Shown here piece after piece: positions 34,996 through 46,613 of a stretch of 64,000 bases of DNA. A program made the translations under genes and the position numbers. Below the pieces are notes generated by a model. That model did not search any database. It was given only the letters and a program-made list of their open reading frames with translations, and had not been told where the DNA came from. Within the stretch, counting starts at the first letter, position 1, and each line of letters opens with the position of its first letter. Source of the DNA: Ampullaceana balthica (Eukaryota; Mollusca; Gastropoda; Lymnaeidae); contig CALYLW010000733.1 in NCBI GenBank assembly GCA_944989445.1, forward strand, positions 62,001 through 126,000, read 5' to 3'.

Positions 34996-35186
34996 AGTAA
35001 GTAATGCAATACAGAATATATCTGACATTTTCTTAGGCGTATAGCATTCATTAGTACGGAGACAATGTGGCTGCAAACAAAGCGGACTTCCTTCACTGGA
35101 TTCTCGGAAACCGCAACCCATTGGTCCGTAACCAGATATAGGTTTAGACTTGAATAACTGGCGCATGTTATAAATTGTGTAGTCGG
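34996..35186 (-). CDS. Candidate cysteine-rich exon, possibly 5' part of gene 2
   Basis: Minus strand: acceptor ...acgctcttaatcag, donor gtaaag, 191 bp, phase 1 to 0. It encodes DYTIYNMRQLFKSKPISGYG, then PMGCGFRESSEGSPLCLQPH and CLRTNECYTPKKMSDIFC. Seven cysteines fall in ~40 residues, spacing C-x(10)-C-x(4)-C-x(5)-C-x(10)-C approximately, and composition is higher in GC than its flanks. No family is recognised. It is upstream of gene 2 in the minus sense and could belong to it or to a separate gene. An overlapping frame that starts with Met at 35204 lacks these features. Confidence 0.45.
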
Positions 35187-35338
35187 CTGATTAAGAGCGT
35201 TCATATTGAAATATATTAGACATTGATGTTTAAAAAATAACGGGTAAGTTAATCTTTTAAGTTTACCTTTTAGACTATTATTAATTTAAAATTTAAAAAC
35301 CTTAAATTCAAACTAGTTTCTTTATCCATGGTTTAATG

Positions 35339-35465
35339 CAGTGATGGCGGACCTATGCCACGCGTGCCACAGGGCGGCACAAAGAACCTCATCAGCTGGC
35401 ACGCAACTTAAATATTACTTCTATGAATTTTGGGCACGCTGCCCCAAATAGGTTCGCCATCACTG
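35339..35465 (+). mobile_element. 127-bp hAT MITE with target duplication
   Basis: Ends are CAGTGATGGCG (left) and CGCCATCACTG (right), an inverted pair that extends inward (acctatg / aggttcg). Flanked by an exact 8-bp repeat, GTTTAATG, at 35331-35338 and 35466-35473. It contains a gccacgcgtgccac block. The ends and duplication identify a miniature hAT element. Confidence 0.92.
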
Positions 35466-35473
35466 GTTTAATG

Positions 35474-36792
35474 TAACACTTTATAAGTTTAATTTGATTG
35501 TGTAACAGACATTATCTATTTTTAAATTAGTATGTATTTACTTTCTTGCAAATAAGTATGGTTTTATTTAACTGCTTTAGATGGTTTACTTGTCCATGAT
35601 TTATTTGAAGCACGAATATCCCAACTTCCTACATATGAATATTTGCGTTGTAATTCCTTTTACAATTTTACTTTTTGTGGAAAAAAAACGTGTTTTATAA
35701 CAGTTTTTAATATTTATATCATACACATCAAAAACATTTGAAACTATAAAACAATTATGCATTGCATACATTATTTCTCCACTGTTATGTACACAATCAA
35801 AACTCCTATTATTCACATATTGATTTTTTTTAAAACGGCAATTTAAAGCCTATTATCTTCAAAGCTATTGTGAGCCAAATTAGTTATTTGAAAATTAATG
35901 AGAGAAGTAATTTTTTTAAAAAGAAGCTACTCCAAGAATGATTACAAGCCTCATGTTAAAAGGAGAATGATTTTACCTGAATCGTTTTGATATTCCTTTA
36001 ATAATGAATACTTAAATACATATAAGTATGTACTCTTAGAGTTGTCCCCATCATTTGTGGTGTAATTAATTAAGAAATATATATTTATTTAAATAATTAC
36101 ACTTCATGTCCAATTTAAATTTAATAGCTATCTAATGACTATGAAAGATATAAATGTTCTATATAATGGAACATTATTGGTATATAACAATGTTTATCGT
36201 ATTTACTTGGAAAAGCAATCTTATAAAAAGAGCTATTTGCTTTTATAAATTCCACCACTGAGAAACAAAAGTTTGCTGAAGTCAAACATAAACTAGTAAA
36301 ATGGCGAATCATAGGCCCTGAATCGACTTTGTATATTGTGTTAGTTACTAAAAAGAAGAGACAATAGTTATATGTGGGTGAATTTTTAATGTAGTTGCTA
36401 ATTTATGCTCAAATCAAATAGAGCATGCAGTAAATCACATTCGTACATCACTAAATACGTTTCTTGAATATGGGTATGCACTGCAATAAATATAATTGAC
36501 GAAATTGCTGATATTAAATGAAGAGCTCAAGGGAAGAAACAGCTATGTGACATTTTTGTAGTTTTGAGATATTCAAGTTTTAAAGTTGAAAATTATAGAG
36601 ATTTCTAATAAATTAACTAAATAGATTTGAATTTTTAATTGGGTTAGAGACATAATCTTTTCATAAAACCTCATTCAGAACATTCTATTTATGACCCTCT
36701 ATCAGATACAAGGTGTAACTAAGAAATTTCAAAAATGTCACTTAGCCGTTTTTTCACTTGTGGTCTTTAAATGTTTAAGGAAATAATGCTTA
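35474..36792. other. AT-rich spacer; weak signal-peptide-like frame only
   Basis: A minus-strand frame from an ATG at 36312-36310 (MIRHFTSLCLTSANFCFSVV...) reaches a GTAAAT donor near 36207 in phase 1, compatible with the exon at 34996-35186. Hydrophobicity is modest, so I do not call it as an exon. Confidence 0.25.
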
Positions 36793-37170
36793 CAAGAGTA
36801 ACACCATTAGTTAAATAATTTAAACCTTGAAACACTAGGTGAAAGAAAAAAAGAGCAACATAATAATAATGATGAAGGAAATAATTATAACTTGGAAATA
36901 AAAAAAATTAAGATATTAAATTTCAATCCTCAGAAAGATATAGGGATAATAACTATTTTCATATACGTTATGCAAGAACAATCACTTACAAATTCTCGTT
37001 CTTCCAAGAATTCAGCCGAGAAATGGGTTGCTTGGTAAAAACCAGTAAAACCAACACTATCAACATTTAAAACTCTAATAAAAATGAACGACTAGACATA
37101 AACCATGGATAAGGGAACAATGCAATAATCGTCTATATAGAAGGAGCGTCTGTAACAGATAAGATAACAG
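36793..37170 (+). mobile_element. Old, diverged 3' end of the CR1/jockey-type LINE
   Basis: Recognisable blocks are gagtaacaccattagttaaa, ctaataaaaatg...gactag and tatagaaggagcgtctgtaa followed by cagataagataac. There are many substitutions and indels, and the reading frame is lost. Confidence 0.8.
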
Positions 37171-37524
37171 GGATTCGTCTTTTTATAAGTAAATAGGAAA
37201 AAAATGTTGTTATTAAATTTTTAATTTCATTTGATTTTCCTTATAAACATTAAACATATTATAATACATAATGCAATCAACGGTTAATGTTGCTTAATAT
37301 ATAATCGTGTAAAAGACTTGTATACAATATCTCTTCTTCTTTAAGTTTGTTGTTAAAATTTGGAGGCTTTTAGGATGCTTAATTCAATTATAACTTACAC
37401 AAAAATACAATTAAAGAGAAAGGTTAATTATAGTAATATTATAATTTTTTACTTAACTGCATTCTTTTAAAAACATTTTCTACTAGGTTACACGGTTTTC
37501 GCTTTATTCAAAAGCTAATGAACA

Positions 37525-37594
37525 ATGAAGGCAAACATAAAGTTACTACATTTGTTCTTTGTCATCAAATTCCTCTTTGTGACTTCAGTGAAGG
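37525..37594 (+). CDS. Gene 3, exon 1: signal peptide
   Basis: Start codon at 37525 with A at -3; the exon ends before donor gtaagt in phase 1. It encodes MKANIKLLHLFFVIKFLFVT then SVK and the first base of a Gly codon. Lys residues at the start, then a leucine/phenylalanine-rich core and a small-residue end (TSVKG) form a typical secretory signal, cleaved around residue 21-24. A second ATG at 37518 is out of frame. It joins in phase to the CTLD exon at 41271. Confidence 0.85.
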
Positions 37595-38019
37595 GTAAGT
37601 TGTAAGTTATTTACATGCTATAGTAAACATGTTAAATGATAGAAATACAAATTGCATCAAATTGCATCAAAGATAACAAGAATTTTTAAAAAAAATAATT
37701 AGATGTATAGTTGTTAAATCTATATCTAGATAACATGCATGTTAAACATTGTTTGCATTGATAATTATATGTGTTTTATGGTGGTCGGACACTTCGACCC
37801 CGAACGATTCGACCTTGCCAGTTCGACCACAGGACGTTTCGACCCCGGTCGATTCGACCCCGGCAATTCGACCCCGGACAGTTCGAACACAGGACGTTTC
37901 GACTACAGGACGTTTCAATCCCGGACGTTTTGACTCCTACTTATCTACACCGTAGAATTTTTTTTTAAATATATTTTTTTCAAATTTATGATTACAACGT
38001 TTTTTATTAACTTGCTTTC

Positions 38020-38290
38020 GTTCCTGTCTGTCTGTCTTTCTGTCTGAAATTTTTCAAATTTTCCAAAGTAAAATTAAACCACTTTTTATGTTTCTAGAGA
38101 TCTCAAATTTTTACCACAGATAGATCTTGGATAACTATGCATTGTATAAAAAGTTCAGGTCGATCAAAAGTACCACAATTAAATTATTGCATTTTTTTTA
38201 GTTTATCTTAATGTATCATCTGTATCCGATTGCATTTGTTGACAGCACGTGCCAGTTCACTCCAGCCATCGATGACCACTCCCGTGTTTG
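38020..38290 (-). repeat. Diverged inverted R1-like fragment
   Basis: Contains gtctgtctttctgtctgaaa, tgcattgtataaaaagttca, gtcgatcaaaagtaccac and aattaaattattgcattttt in the order seen in inverted R1 copies, but with low similarity. Confidence 0.5.
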
Positions 38291-38416
38291 AATCAAGGAG
38301 AGTTCAGTCAGTTTCAGTCTAAAAAAACACGATATACTTTCGATATACTCTATGATTTTATACTTAAACTAAAAATAATTAAATAAATAGCGTTTAAAAA
38401 ATAGATTTTTCAAAGC

Positions 38417-38706
38417 AACGTTTTTATAAATGGACTAAAAACAAGGAAATAATTTAACATTTATACGTTCAAGTACTTTTCATTTAATATGACTAAAAGC
38501 GTTGTGTGCGCGTTTAGTATAAAAATTAAATAAAGATTTATAATTGAGAAGGCAAAAGACAGATCTATAAGTGATAAAATCAGTGAACTGCATATGTAAA
38601 ACCTCATAAGCACCCGTCCCACGTTTTTAGTCATATTAAATCAAAGTACTTGAACTTATAACTTTTAAATTATTTTCTTCTTTTTAGTCCACTTATAAAA
38701 ACGTTG
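38417..38706. repeat. Large imperfect hairpin, ~86-bp arms
   Basis: The arm at 38417-38503 (acgtttttataaatggacta ... tttaatatgactaaaagcgt) pairs with the inverted arm 38621-38706 (acgtttttagtcatattaaa ... agtccacttataaaaacg). The loop is ~117 bp. A MITE-like fold-back unit nested in the 37787-40897 element. Confidence 0.85.
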
Positions 38707-39379
38707 TTTTTAAACATCTTTTTTTATCTCTTTTTTTAAAATTTAATTTTTGGAATAAAAATAATTTAGCTTCATATTATTATTCATTAACAATTAAATA
38801 CATTTTGTAATCGTTATTTGTATATACTGGGACTACCAGTAGACATTCAACGCGAATTTATGATTGTGATAAATGCGCCATTCCTCTGAGGTAGAAAGTA
38901 TTTCCAAAGCTGTCCAACTCTACCCACACCTCGTCCGTTGTAATCGGTCAATAAAATGCAACATTGTCGATAGTCCTTTCTAAAAGGTTCCAACATTCTC
39001 TTTGCCCCCACTCTCTCTATTTACCTACCCCATAACCCTGGCCAGCACATGGTGTGCTGTGGTGGTTATTGAGTCTAGCCGTCGTAACAGGTCATTCTGA
39101 AGCTTCCGGACAAATTGTAAACAACAATGTCGTAAAGTTCAGTCAGATCTTACAGGAACAGGAGCTTGAATGTTATTGTCTGCTATGCGGTGGTATTAAT
39201 TATTGAAATGTATTAACTTTAAATACTGACAACTTTGAATGTCTTATTTAAATCAGTAGTTCTGCTAAAGAGATATAAACGTGTTAAGGAACACAAGAAA
39301 CAGAAATGAATGCAAAGGGCACGGGTTTTGTAATGGTTTTAGCACCTGCAAGTTGCGTCGTTCAGCATGTCGACACATT

Positions 39380-39382
<3 letters not shown>

Positions 39383-39431
<49 letters not shown>
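39383..39431. repeat. (TA)n microsatellite
   Basis: Perfect TA run. Confidence 0.95.
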
Positions 39432-39435
<4 letters not shown>

Positions 39436-39535
39436 TTAAAAATTTTAAAAAATATTTTTATTTGCTTTTGTTATCACAGTGAAAATCTTTGAACGACATA
39501 AATATATACATTTTTAAAACCCAACAATAGGTCCT

Positions 39536-40065
39536 TTTTTAAATTCCTTATATTAACATCACCGCCGTATCTGTCTCTGTCTGTCGTTCGTTGTCGGTCG
39601 GGCGGAAAAACAAAAGTCAAAATGACCCACTTCCAATGATGCCATCGAGCTGAAATTTTACACATAGGCTCGAGACACCTAACAATGCATCGTTTCACAA
39701 AGTCAGATCGATCGAACGTACAGTTGTAAAAGTAATGCATTTTTAGTGTATCCTTATAAACTATGTGTAGCGGTCGCTATTGTTTACATTTTACGGGTCA
39801 CTTGACTTCACGCCAGCCATCGGTGAACACATCTCGTGTTTTAACCAGTTGGTTTACACCAGGAGTTGAGTTAACCCGTTGACGCCACCCGTCTTTGTCC
39901 ACACCCCTCCCCCATCCCCCAGTTTTAAAGCCAGGGGAGATAATTTCGGTCTCAGTCTGTAAATGTTTGTCTTGTTTGAACATAATCAATACTTTTAATT
40001 ATGTCTCATATATAAGGGATTTGTAGTCAAAAACTTTGTTTTTACGGGGTTGTTTTATTTAAAGA
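39536..40065 (-). repeat. R1-family repeat, inverted
   Basis: Plus-strand view starts aaattccttatattaacatc and ends atgtctcatatataagggat, ttgtagtcaaaaactttg, tttttacggg. Internal cgagctgaaattttacacat and caatgcatcgttt blocks match the other copies. Confidence 0.8.
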
Positions 40066-40145
40066 TACAAACCATAGATAAGCGTAGGACGCAATAATCT
40101 TCTGTATAGAAGGAGCGTCTGTAAACAGATAAGATAAGATAAGAT
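40066..40145 (+). mobile_element. 80-bp LINE 3' tail between two R1 copies
   Basis: acaaaccatagataagcgta, ggacgcaataatcttctgta, tagaaggagcgtctgtaaac and agataagataagataagata follow each other exactly as at the end of the LINE at 18600-19855. It is an extreme 5' truncation inserted at the R1 boundary. Confidence 0.85.
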
Positions 40146-40640
40146 AAATCCCTTATATTAACTTCACGGCCGTCTCTATCTCTCTCTCTCTCTCTCTATC
40201 TATGTCTCTCTGTCTGTCTTTGGCGGGTGGAAAAACAAAAGTCACAAATTACCCATTTCCCGTGATGCCATCGAGCTGAAATTTGACACATAGACTTGTG
40301 TTATCTAAACAATGCATCGTATCAAAAGTTAAGATCAATCGAAAGTACCGTAGTTAAATTAATGCATTTTTAGCTTATCTCTATAAAACAATATATAATT
40401 CAAATTCACGGTTTGTTATTGTTTTTCTTTCACGTGCCAGTTGAGCTCACGCGTTGACGCCACCCGTCGATGTCCAACACCCTATCCCGTCCATTCCCCC
40501 GGTTTTAAAGCCAGGGGATATCAGTCAGTGTCAGTCTGCAAATGTTTGTCGCGTTTGAACATAATCAATACTTTTAGTTATGTCTCATATATAAGGGATT
40601 TATAGTCAAAAACTTTGTTTTTACGGGTTGTTTAAATTAA
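40146..40640 (-). repeat. R1-family repeat, inverted
   Basis: Starts aaatcccttatattaacttc, ends cataactaaaag-complement then ataagggatttatagtcaaa and aactttgtttttacggg. The best-preserved inverted copy together with 51018-51480. Confidence 0.85.
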
Positions 40641-41270
40641 GTGTGTTTGGTTTGGAATAGGAGTGGAGATACTGTTTTTAATTTTTAATGGATAATATAC
40701 AAACAAATAATTTTTTTTAAATAATTTTTTTTTAAAGAAAGAATAAATAAAAACATTTCACGGTGTTGAAACGAAAGGGTAGAAACGTCCGGGGTCAAAA
40801 CGTCCTGAGGTCGAAACGTCCTGTGGTCGAACTGTTAATGGTCGAATCGCCCGTATTCGAATCGTCCGGGGTCAAAACGTCCGGGGTCGAAGTGTCCTTA
40901 ATTCTGTTATGTTATTTTTATGGGAAATGTTGTGAGCACAATTTATTGCTGGGGTAAAGCGCTAAATAAATCATCAATGTATTATTTTATTATTATTAAA
41001 TAGCTTAACCAGTAGATTTTTAGATTAAAAGATAATTCGATAGAAAGATGAATGATTTGATTAATAGATTGATAGATATAATATAGATAGATGGACCGAA
41101 ATATATTTTGATAGATATAAGGATAAAAAACGATAGACAGATGGATGGAAAGATTGATGGAATTCGGATGTATGGACAAATAGATGGTTTGATGGGCAGT
41201 TTGGTGGATGTATGGATTAAGGGATATACAGAGGCTTTTAAAATTAGTCTTAGTCATAATTTTATTTCAG

Positions 41271-41356
41271 GAAATTGTTATTGGCTGGGCTCAGAACTTA
41301 TTGATGAAAAGTGTTTGCTATACAATGAAAACATTGTCAGCTACAACGAAGCAAAG
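41271..41356 (+). CDS. Gene 3, CTLD exon 1
   Basis: Acceptor ...ttttatttcag, donor gtaatt, 86 bp, phase 1 to 0. It encodes NCYWLGSELIDEKCLLYNEN then IVSYNEAK (residues 25-52). C-Y-W and the following ...Y-N-E-A-K are the first strand and start of helix 1 of a CTLD. The first codon completes Gly with exon 1, so the mature protein starts almost directly with the CTLD. Confidence 0.85.
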
Positions 41357-41855
41357 GTAATTTTATTTGGATTTTAGCACGTTTTGTTTAGTGGGAAAAA
41401 TATATTATAATTTGTTATAAACGGAGTCAAAAACTATTCTTAGACACTATGCTTTACATTTATTGAAACATTGTTTGCTGTTTATATATAATATTGTAGT
41501 ACAGTTTTAATGTTAGTTATTATAATTGTATTATTAATATGTTATATTAAAATAACAAAATTCAAACTTTTTTTAAGACACAGAAGTATTAAACACTTGA
41601 AACATTTTATTGATTTCAATTATCAATTTATTATTATTATTTTTATTATTATAGTGCGTGCGTTTGTTGTGTGTATTCGTGTTGTCAGTGTGTCTGCAAA
41701 TTGAGGTGCATGTTACGTAATGCGTCTTTTATATCCATTATGGATGTTTTCACTAAGTCTGAGAAATAGATAATAATGGTTAATAAATTCATCAGTTTAT
41801 TATTCGATTTTATTAAAGGAAAAATAATATGTATTTTTTATGTTAAAAAATAATT

Positions 41856-41892
<37 letters not shown>

Positions 41893-42116
41893 CATATATA
41901 AATGAACTGATTTATAATTTATTGCAATTGCAACGTATTGTTTTCTTGCAGAAAATGTGTATACTTTAAAATTAAAAGTAATTTACCATGTCAAAAATTA
42001 TTTTTTGCAAATGGCAGATATAAAAGTAATGTTTTTTTAAGTACTGTTTACATTGTTTTAAAGATATGTATATTTTTATAAAATTCCGACAAGTTTTTTT
42101 ATATTTTATCTCTAAG

Positions 42117-42201
42117 ATGTTTTGTCTTTCAATGGGTGGAGTTTTGGCAACGGTAACCTCCAGAAATCAAATAATTGCCATGGCGGCTCGATCACGAAAT
42201 A
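42117..42201 (+). CDS. Gene 3, CTLD exon 2
   Basis: Acceptor ...atcttctaag-type (tatctctaag), donor gtgagt, 85 bp, phase 0 to 1. It encodes MFCLSMGGVLATVTSRNQII then AMAARSRN (residues 53-80): helix 1 cysteine, GG-x-L-A-x-V core and helix 2. It continues NEAK|MFCLSMGG from the previous exon. Confidence 0.85.
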
Positions 42202-43456
42202 GTGAGTTACCTTAACTAAGTCTCAGTAATTATAACTAATTTTTTTTCCAAATACTTACAAAACCATAATATAGCAGCTGCTAGCTCCTTCCAAAATTAG
42301 TGTTTGGCGGTAAAAATCTCTCAAATGTATCAATTTAGGAAACACATACATGACACTTTTGTATATTTGCTTTCTGTTCTCCGAATTCCAAGCACATGTT
42401 GAGCAGCCTGCAAGTTGTCATCTCCACATCAACATTAGAAACACCCTTTGACAATAAGAGCTAGCATGATCAATGGTCTTTATTGTATTGAAGAAATACA
42501 TAAACATTATGTTGTTGCGATTAAATATAATGAATTTGTTGTTAGAATTTTAATGAGGGATCGTGGTCCTAAATACAATTAGCCGTGATACGTAACTTTT
42601 TTTTTCAATTAGCCGTGTCTAGTTAAGTATAGCTATGATTATTATAGTTACAGTTACAAACTTGATTAGTAACTTAAACTCCGAGAAAAAAGTGAGCCCT
42701 GGCGGAAACTACCTCGTAGTGATTATATATTTATCCCACAATTGAGGATTATCACGGAGTTACTTGCGTAGGTTTTACACGAGAAGGGATATCAGCCTGC
42801 CTTACATATGGCAACGCCAAGTAGACGGTGGCGCGCCTGTTGACGAAGTGCCAGACGCTTACCGGTTACTTGGACGGGTTGGTCCCAACAACTGTGGAGC
42901 GATATCTTTATGACGCTGCAAATAAGTTACGAGATGAGTCCCAAGAGTGGACGCTTGACACTAAAAGAGAGTTCCATATGTTAAGTATTTTTTTTAAAAA
43001 ACAAACGGTCTAATAACTTACAGTTAAAATGAGCCGCGTCTATAAACATAATGCTATGATAGTGACACAATAAAAATGTGTTTAGTAATCCAAGATATGG
43101 TGATGTACCTTCAGTTTGGTTCTGCTAAAAATAATAAAATAAAATTGGATCGCATTCATTTCTTGGTTTGAATGTTTGGACAACTTTTAGCCATTGTACT
43201 TATTAGCACTGACAACAATCACAGTTACTTATTATGTAACGTATTTTTTACATTTTGTAATGACCTATATAAAAGATTTAAATGGTTTATGGTTCCCAAA
43301 TAACATTGAAAGGGAAGCTTTGTACATATCTATTAGATTGTGCATTGTAATTTAAAGTAATATTTTTAAAAATAAATAAAATATATGCTCCAAACATCGT
43401 GTCTAAAGTTTAAAGGTGAACTTTTACTTTTAAAATATTTTTTTTTAAACATTAAG

Positions 43457-43681
43457 GTATTTGGATTGGTGCCACTAATGCCAATCCCTTGAGAGAGTAC
43501 CTGTGGGAGGACACTGGCTCATCAGCTGCTATTGACCTGGCCGGACTGTGGGACGGCACAAACGGAAGGCCTAGTGGATCAGCTAACTCATGTGCCATGA
43601 TACATGTTAGTTACAATGTTACCTCTGGGGTTTGGGACGAAAATTGCAGTTTTGCCGCATCATTTGTGTGTATGGAGAAAG
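43457..43681 (+). CDS. Gene 3, CTLD exon 3
   Basis: Acceptor ...aaacattaag, donor gttggt (weak), 225 bp, phase 1-1. It encodes IWIGATNANPLREYLWEDTG, then a GLWDGTNGRPSGSANSCAMI segment, and ends VWDENCSFAASFVCMEK (residues 82-155). It holds the WIG strand, long loop, and the last three conserved cysteines. WDEN-C stands where WND-x-C is usual and RPS replaces EPN/QPD, so classical calcium/sugar ligands are only partly present. It is homologous to 1850-2083. After it the protein enters the repetitive stalk. Confidence 0.9.
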
Positions 43682-44286
43682 GTTGGTGATTTGCGAAAAT
43701 TGTTTTAACAGCGATCTAGAAGAGGATATCAATTAATTATATCCTACAAATATAAATCAAATAAATCATATAAATAATATTTGCCAATATAAAGATAATA
43801 TTATATTACAGTTTCATAAATATTATTTAGTTATTATTTCTTTAAATAAAAATGCTTAGATTCTTTAATGTCTTTGTTTTGCAACCTACCAAAATACTTA
43901 AGAAATAATAAATAAATAAATAGGTAATAAATAACTTTTTAAAAAAATGATGATGATTTTTAATGAATTATGATATATATGGATATATGATATATGGATA
44001 TTAAATCAATATTAAATATTTACAATTATTTATTATGCTTAATAGTTTACAAAACACAAAGAACTATTAAAATTCATATTGTAATATATATATTAATATA
44101 AATTAATATTAGTTATGTTCCTTTTAACATAGCTGCATTTCAGCTATTTTGTATTCAAAGAAAATATTTAATTTAATATCATTTCTAAAATTAAATTTAC
44201 TTAATGCTTTTGTAAATACAATATGTCATAAAATGAAATTATTAATTTTGTTAATAAATATTGAAATAACTTTTTGTTATTTTCAG

Positions 44287-44343
44287 GTGAAACTAAAATG
44301 AATATTACAACAGAATCTTCAGTTATACCAACAAATGTTACAG
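44287..44343 (+). CDS. Gene 3, stalk exon A1
   Basis: Acceptor ttattttcag, donor gtaagt, 57 bp, phase 1-1. It encodes GETKMNITTESSVIPTNVT, with two N-glycosylation sequons (NIT, NVT). Any number of such symmetric exons can be added or lost without shifting the frame. Confidence 0.85.
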
Positions 44344-44628
44344 GTAAGTAAGCACATCGAAGAAATAAGTTATTGTTCTTTCTTCAAATGATATAATACA
44401 CTTTCTTAAATGTAAATTATATTAATAAAATAATATTTGTTATAAATGTGTAAAAAATTTGAAGTTTTTTCAAAATCTGATACTTCTTATGCTTTTAATT
44501 ACAAAAAAAAATGTACAAAATTTTAATTTTTTCCGAGAAAACTATGTTAAAGTATAACATTTGATTTAAAAAGACAATTATTTTATATTCAATTCTTTTA
44601 AATATTTTTTAAACAAATTATAATACAG

Positions 44629-44691
44629 TAACAAATATGACACAAGAAATAACTCAGCAATCAAATGCCACAGCACAGAACATAAGTACAA
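44629..44691 (+). CDS. Gene 3, stalk exon B1
   Basis: Acceptor ttataatacag, donor gtaagt, 63 bp, phase 1-1. Encodes TNMTQEITQQSNATAQNIST; sequons NMT, NAT and NIS. The only B copy with TQEIT rather than TEEIT. Confidence 0.85.
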
Positions 44692-45228
44692 GTAAGTGTC
44701 AGTTTAGTTGTGTAAAAATGTAAATAAGCACTTTTAAAAAAAATATTCATATGTTAACTATCATCATAATTTACATTTTCATCCAATAAAATTCTCATCA
44801 TAAGAACTTTATCATATTACAGAGACAATTTTTAAAATGCAAAACTATTAATTTGTTGATTTTTTTATATAATATGATGGAAAAATATTAAGTAACATTT
44901 AGAAATTGCCAAATTGAAAAACAAAAATAAATACTAAAGATTATATTACAAGAATAAAATATTTACTCAAATCTTTTGAACGATATAATTAATATGATTA
45001 TATAAAAGGAAGTGTTTTTTTTTAAAGATTTGGAGAAATTAAATTTTAGTTATTTTCCTTTTAATATTGTTATTGTTCAGATATTTTGTAATAAAAGAAA
45101 AATTTTAATTAAATATAATTTTTTTTCATGAAATGCGCACAAATTTATAAAAAAGTCAATAACGCTCTAAAATAAGAAAATCATTTTTTTAATAATTAAA
45201 TATATAAAAAACTTATTGTTATTTTCAG

Positions 45229-45285
45229 ATGAATTAGCCATGAATGTTACAACAGAAGCTTCTGTGACATCATCAAATATTACAG
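45229..45285 (+). CDS. Gene 3, stalk exon C1
   Basis: Acceptor ttattttcag, donor gtaagt, 57 bp, phase 1-1. Encodes DELAMNVTTEASVTSSNIT; sequons NVT and NIT. Confidence 0.85.
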
Positions 45286-45577
45286 GTAAGTAAGCATATC
45301 GTAGAGAAAAGCCATTGTTATATCTTCAACTTATATAATACACTGTCTTAAATGTAAGTCATATTAATAAAAGAATATTTGTTATAAATGCGCAACAAAT
45401 TTAAAGTTTTTCAAAATCTGATAGATATTACACATTTAATTACAAAAATGTATATAAATGTTACTTTTGCAAAGAACAATGTAGTAAAATTTTTATTTTG
45501 AAGTGAAATATTTGATTGAATAAAAAATAAATGTATATTCAATATTTTATCATATTTTTTAGTAAATTATAATACAG

Positions 45578-45640
45578 TTACAAATATAACAGAAGAAATA
45601 ATTCTGCAATTAAATACTACTACAAAGAACATAAATAACA
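45578..45640 (+). CDS. Gene 3, stalk exon D1
   Basis: 63 bp, phase 1-1, donor gtaagt; encodes TNITEEIILQLNTTTKNINN. A better acceptor (tttttag) lies 15 bp upstream and is also in frame; it would add NYNT-type residues. Confidence 0.8.
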
Positions 45641-46194
45641 GTAAGTGAGACTTATTTTGTGTAATAATGTCACCAAGTACTTTTTAAAATATATATGTAT
45701 TTAAACTGTAATTATTATGAATATATTCATCAATTAAAACTTTAAGGATTGCTATCTTTTGAATAAGACACATTTTAGTTTACAAGACTTTGTATTTGTT
45801 GACATTACTAAACATATGATTGATCTGTATCAATTTACATCAATAAAATAACCTAATTGTGCTAAGTATTTTAAAACATTAAATTATAATTTTTAAACAA
45901 TAACTTTTTTTTCTTAATATATAATTAATACGCTTGAATTAAAGTCAGTTGTTGTTTTTCTTTTTATTTGTTGTTGTTTCATTTTTAGGTTTTTCGGAAA
46001 ATTAATCTTAGTTACTTTCCTTTTAATATAGCTGTTATTCAACTATTTAGTATTCAAAGAAAACTTTTACTTTCATTTACATTTTTAAAAAAATGAAATT
46101 CACTTTATGCTTTTGTAAATACATTTTATAAAAAAATGAAATTTTAAATTTTGTTAAAAATGAAATTGCAAAAACTTTTTTTAAAAATTTTCAG

Positions 46195-46251
46195 GTGAAT
46201 CAACAATGAATATTACAACACAAGCTTCAGTTATACCAACAAATGTTACAG
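46195..46251 (+). CDS. Gene 3, stalk exon A2 (A' type)
   Basis: Acceptor attttcag, donor gtaagt, phase 1-1. Encodes GESTMNITTQASVIPTNVT. Confidence 0.85.
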
Positions 46252-46550
46252 GTAAGTTAGCACATCGTAGAAATAAGTTATTGTTCTTTCTTCAAATGAT
46301 ATAATACACTTTCTTAAATGTAAATTATATTAATAAAGTAATATTTGTTATAAATGTGTAACAAATTTGAAGTTTTTTTTTAAAACTCTGATATATCTTA
46401 CGCTTTCAATTACAAAAAAATGTACAAAATATTAGTTTTGCAAATAAAACTTTTGATGTTTTTTTTCTGTTAAAGTAGAGCATTTGATTTTAATAGACAA
46501 TTATTTTATATTCAATTTTCATAAATATTTTTTAACAAATTATAATACAG

Positions 46551-46613
46551 TAACAAATATGACAGAAGAAATAACTCAGCAATCAAATACTACTACAAAG
46601 AACATAAGTACCA
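46551..46613 (+). CDS. Gene 3, stalk exon B2 (B' type)
   Basis: Acceptor ttataatacag, donor gtaagt, phase 1-1. Encodes TNMTEEITQQSNTTTKNIST, three sequons. Confidence 0.85.

Larger units (their letters stand above)
37787..40897. mobile_element. 3.1-kb element with minisatellite inverted termini
   Basis: The left end starts ggacacttcgaccccg and consists of ~14-17-bp variants of cgtttcgaccccggacg / attcgacc through about 37941. The right end (40760-40897) is the same minisatellite inverted and finishes ggggtcgaagtgtcc. Termini are thus inverted repeats of ~140-155 bp with internal tandem structure. The inside holds a hairpin (38417-38706) and R1-family repeats but no transposase frame. It lies wholly in intron 1 of gene 3. 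Class unknown; a fold-back-type non-autonomous DNA element is the best guess. A shared ttttatgg in the flanks is not adjacent enough to be a clear target duplication. Confidence 0.7.

Noticed and set aside
36205..36312. Minus-strand signal-peptide-like first exon for gene 2
   Set aside because: Phase fits the exon at 34996-35186, but hydrophobicity is weak and no other support exists.
37739..37968. Three overlapping Pro/Arg/Asp-rich repeat frames
   Set aside because: All three frames are open because of the TTCGACC minisatellite.
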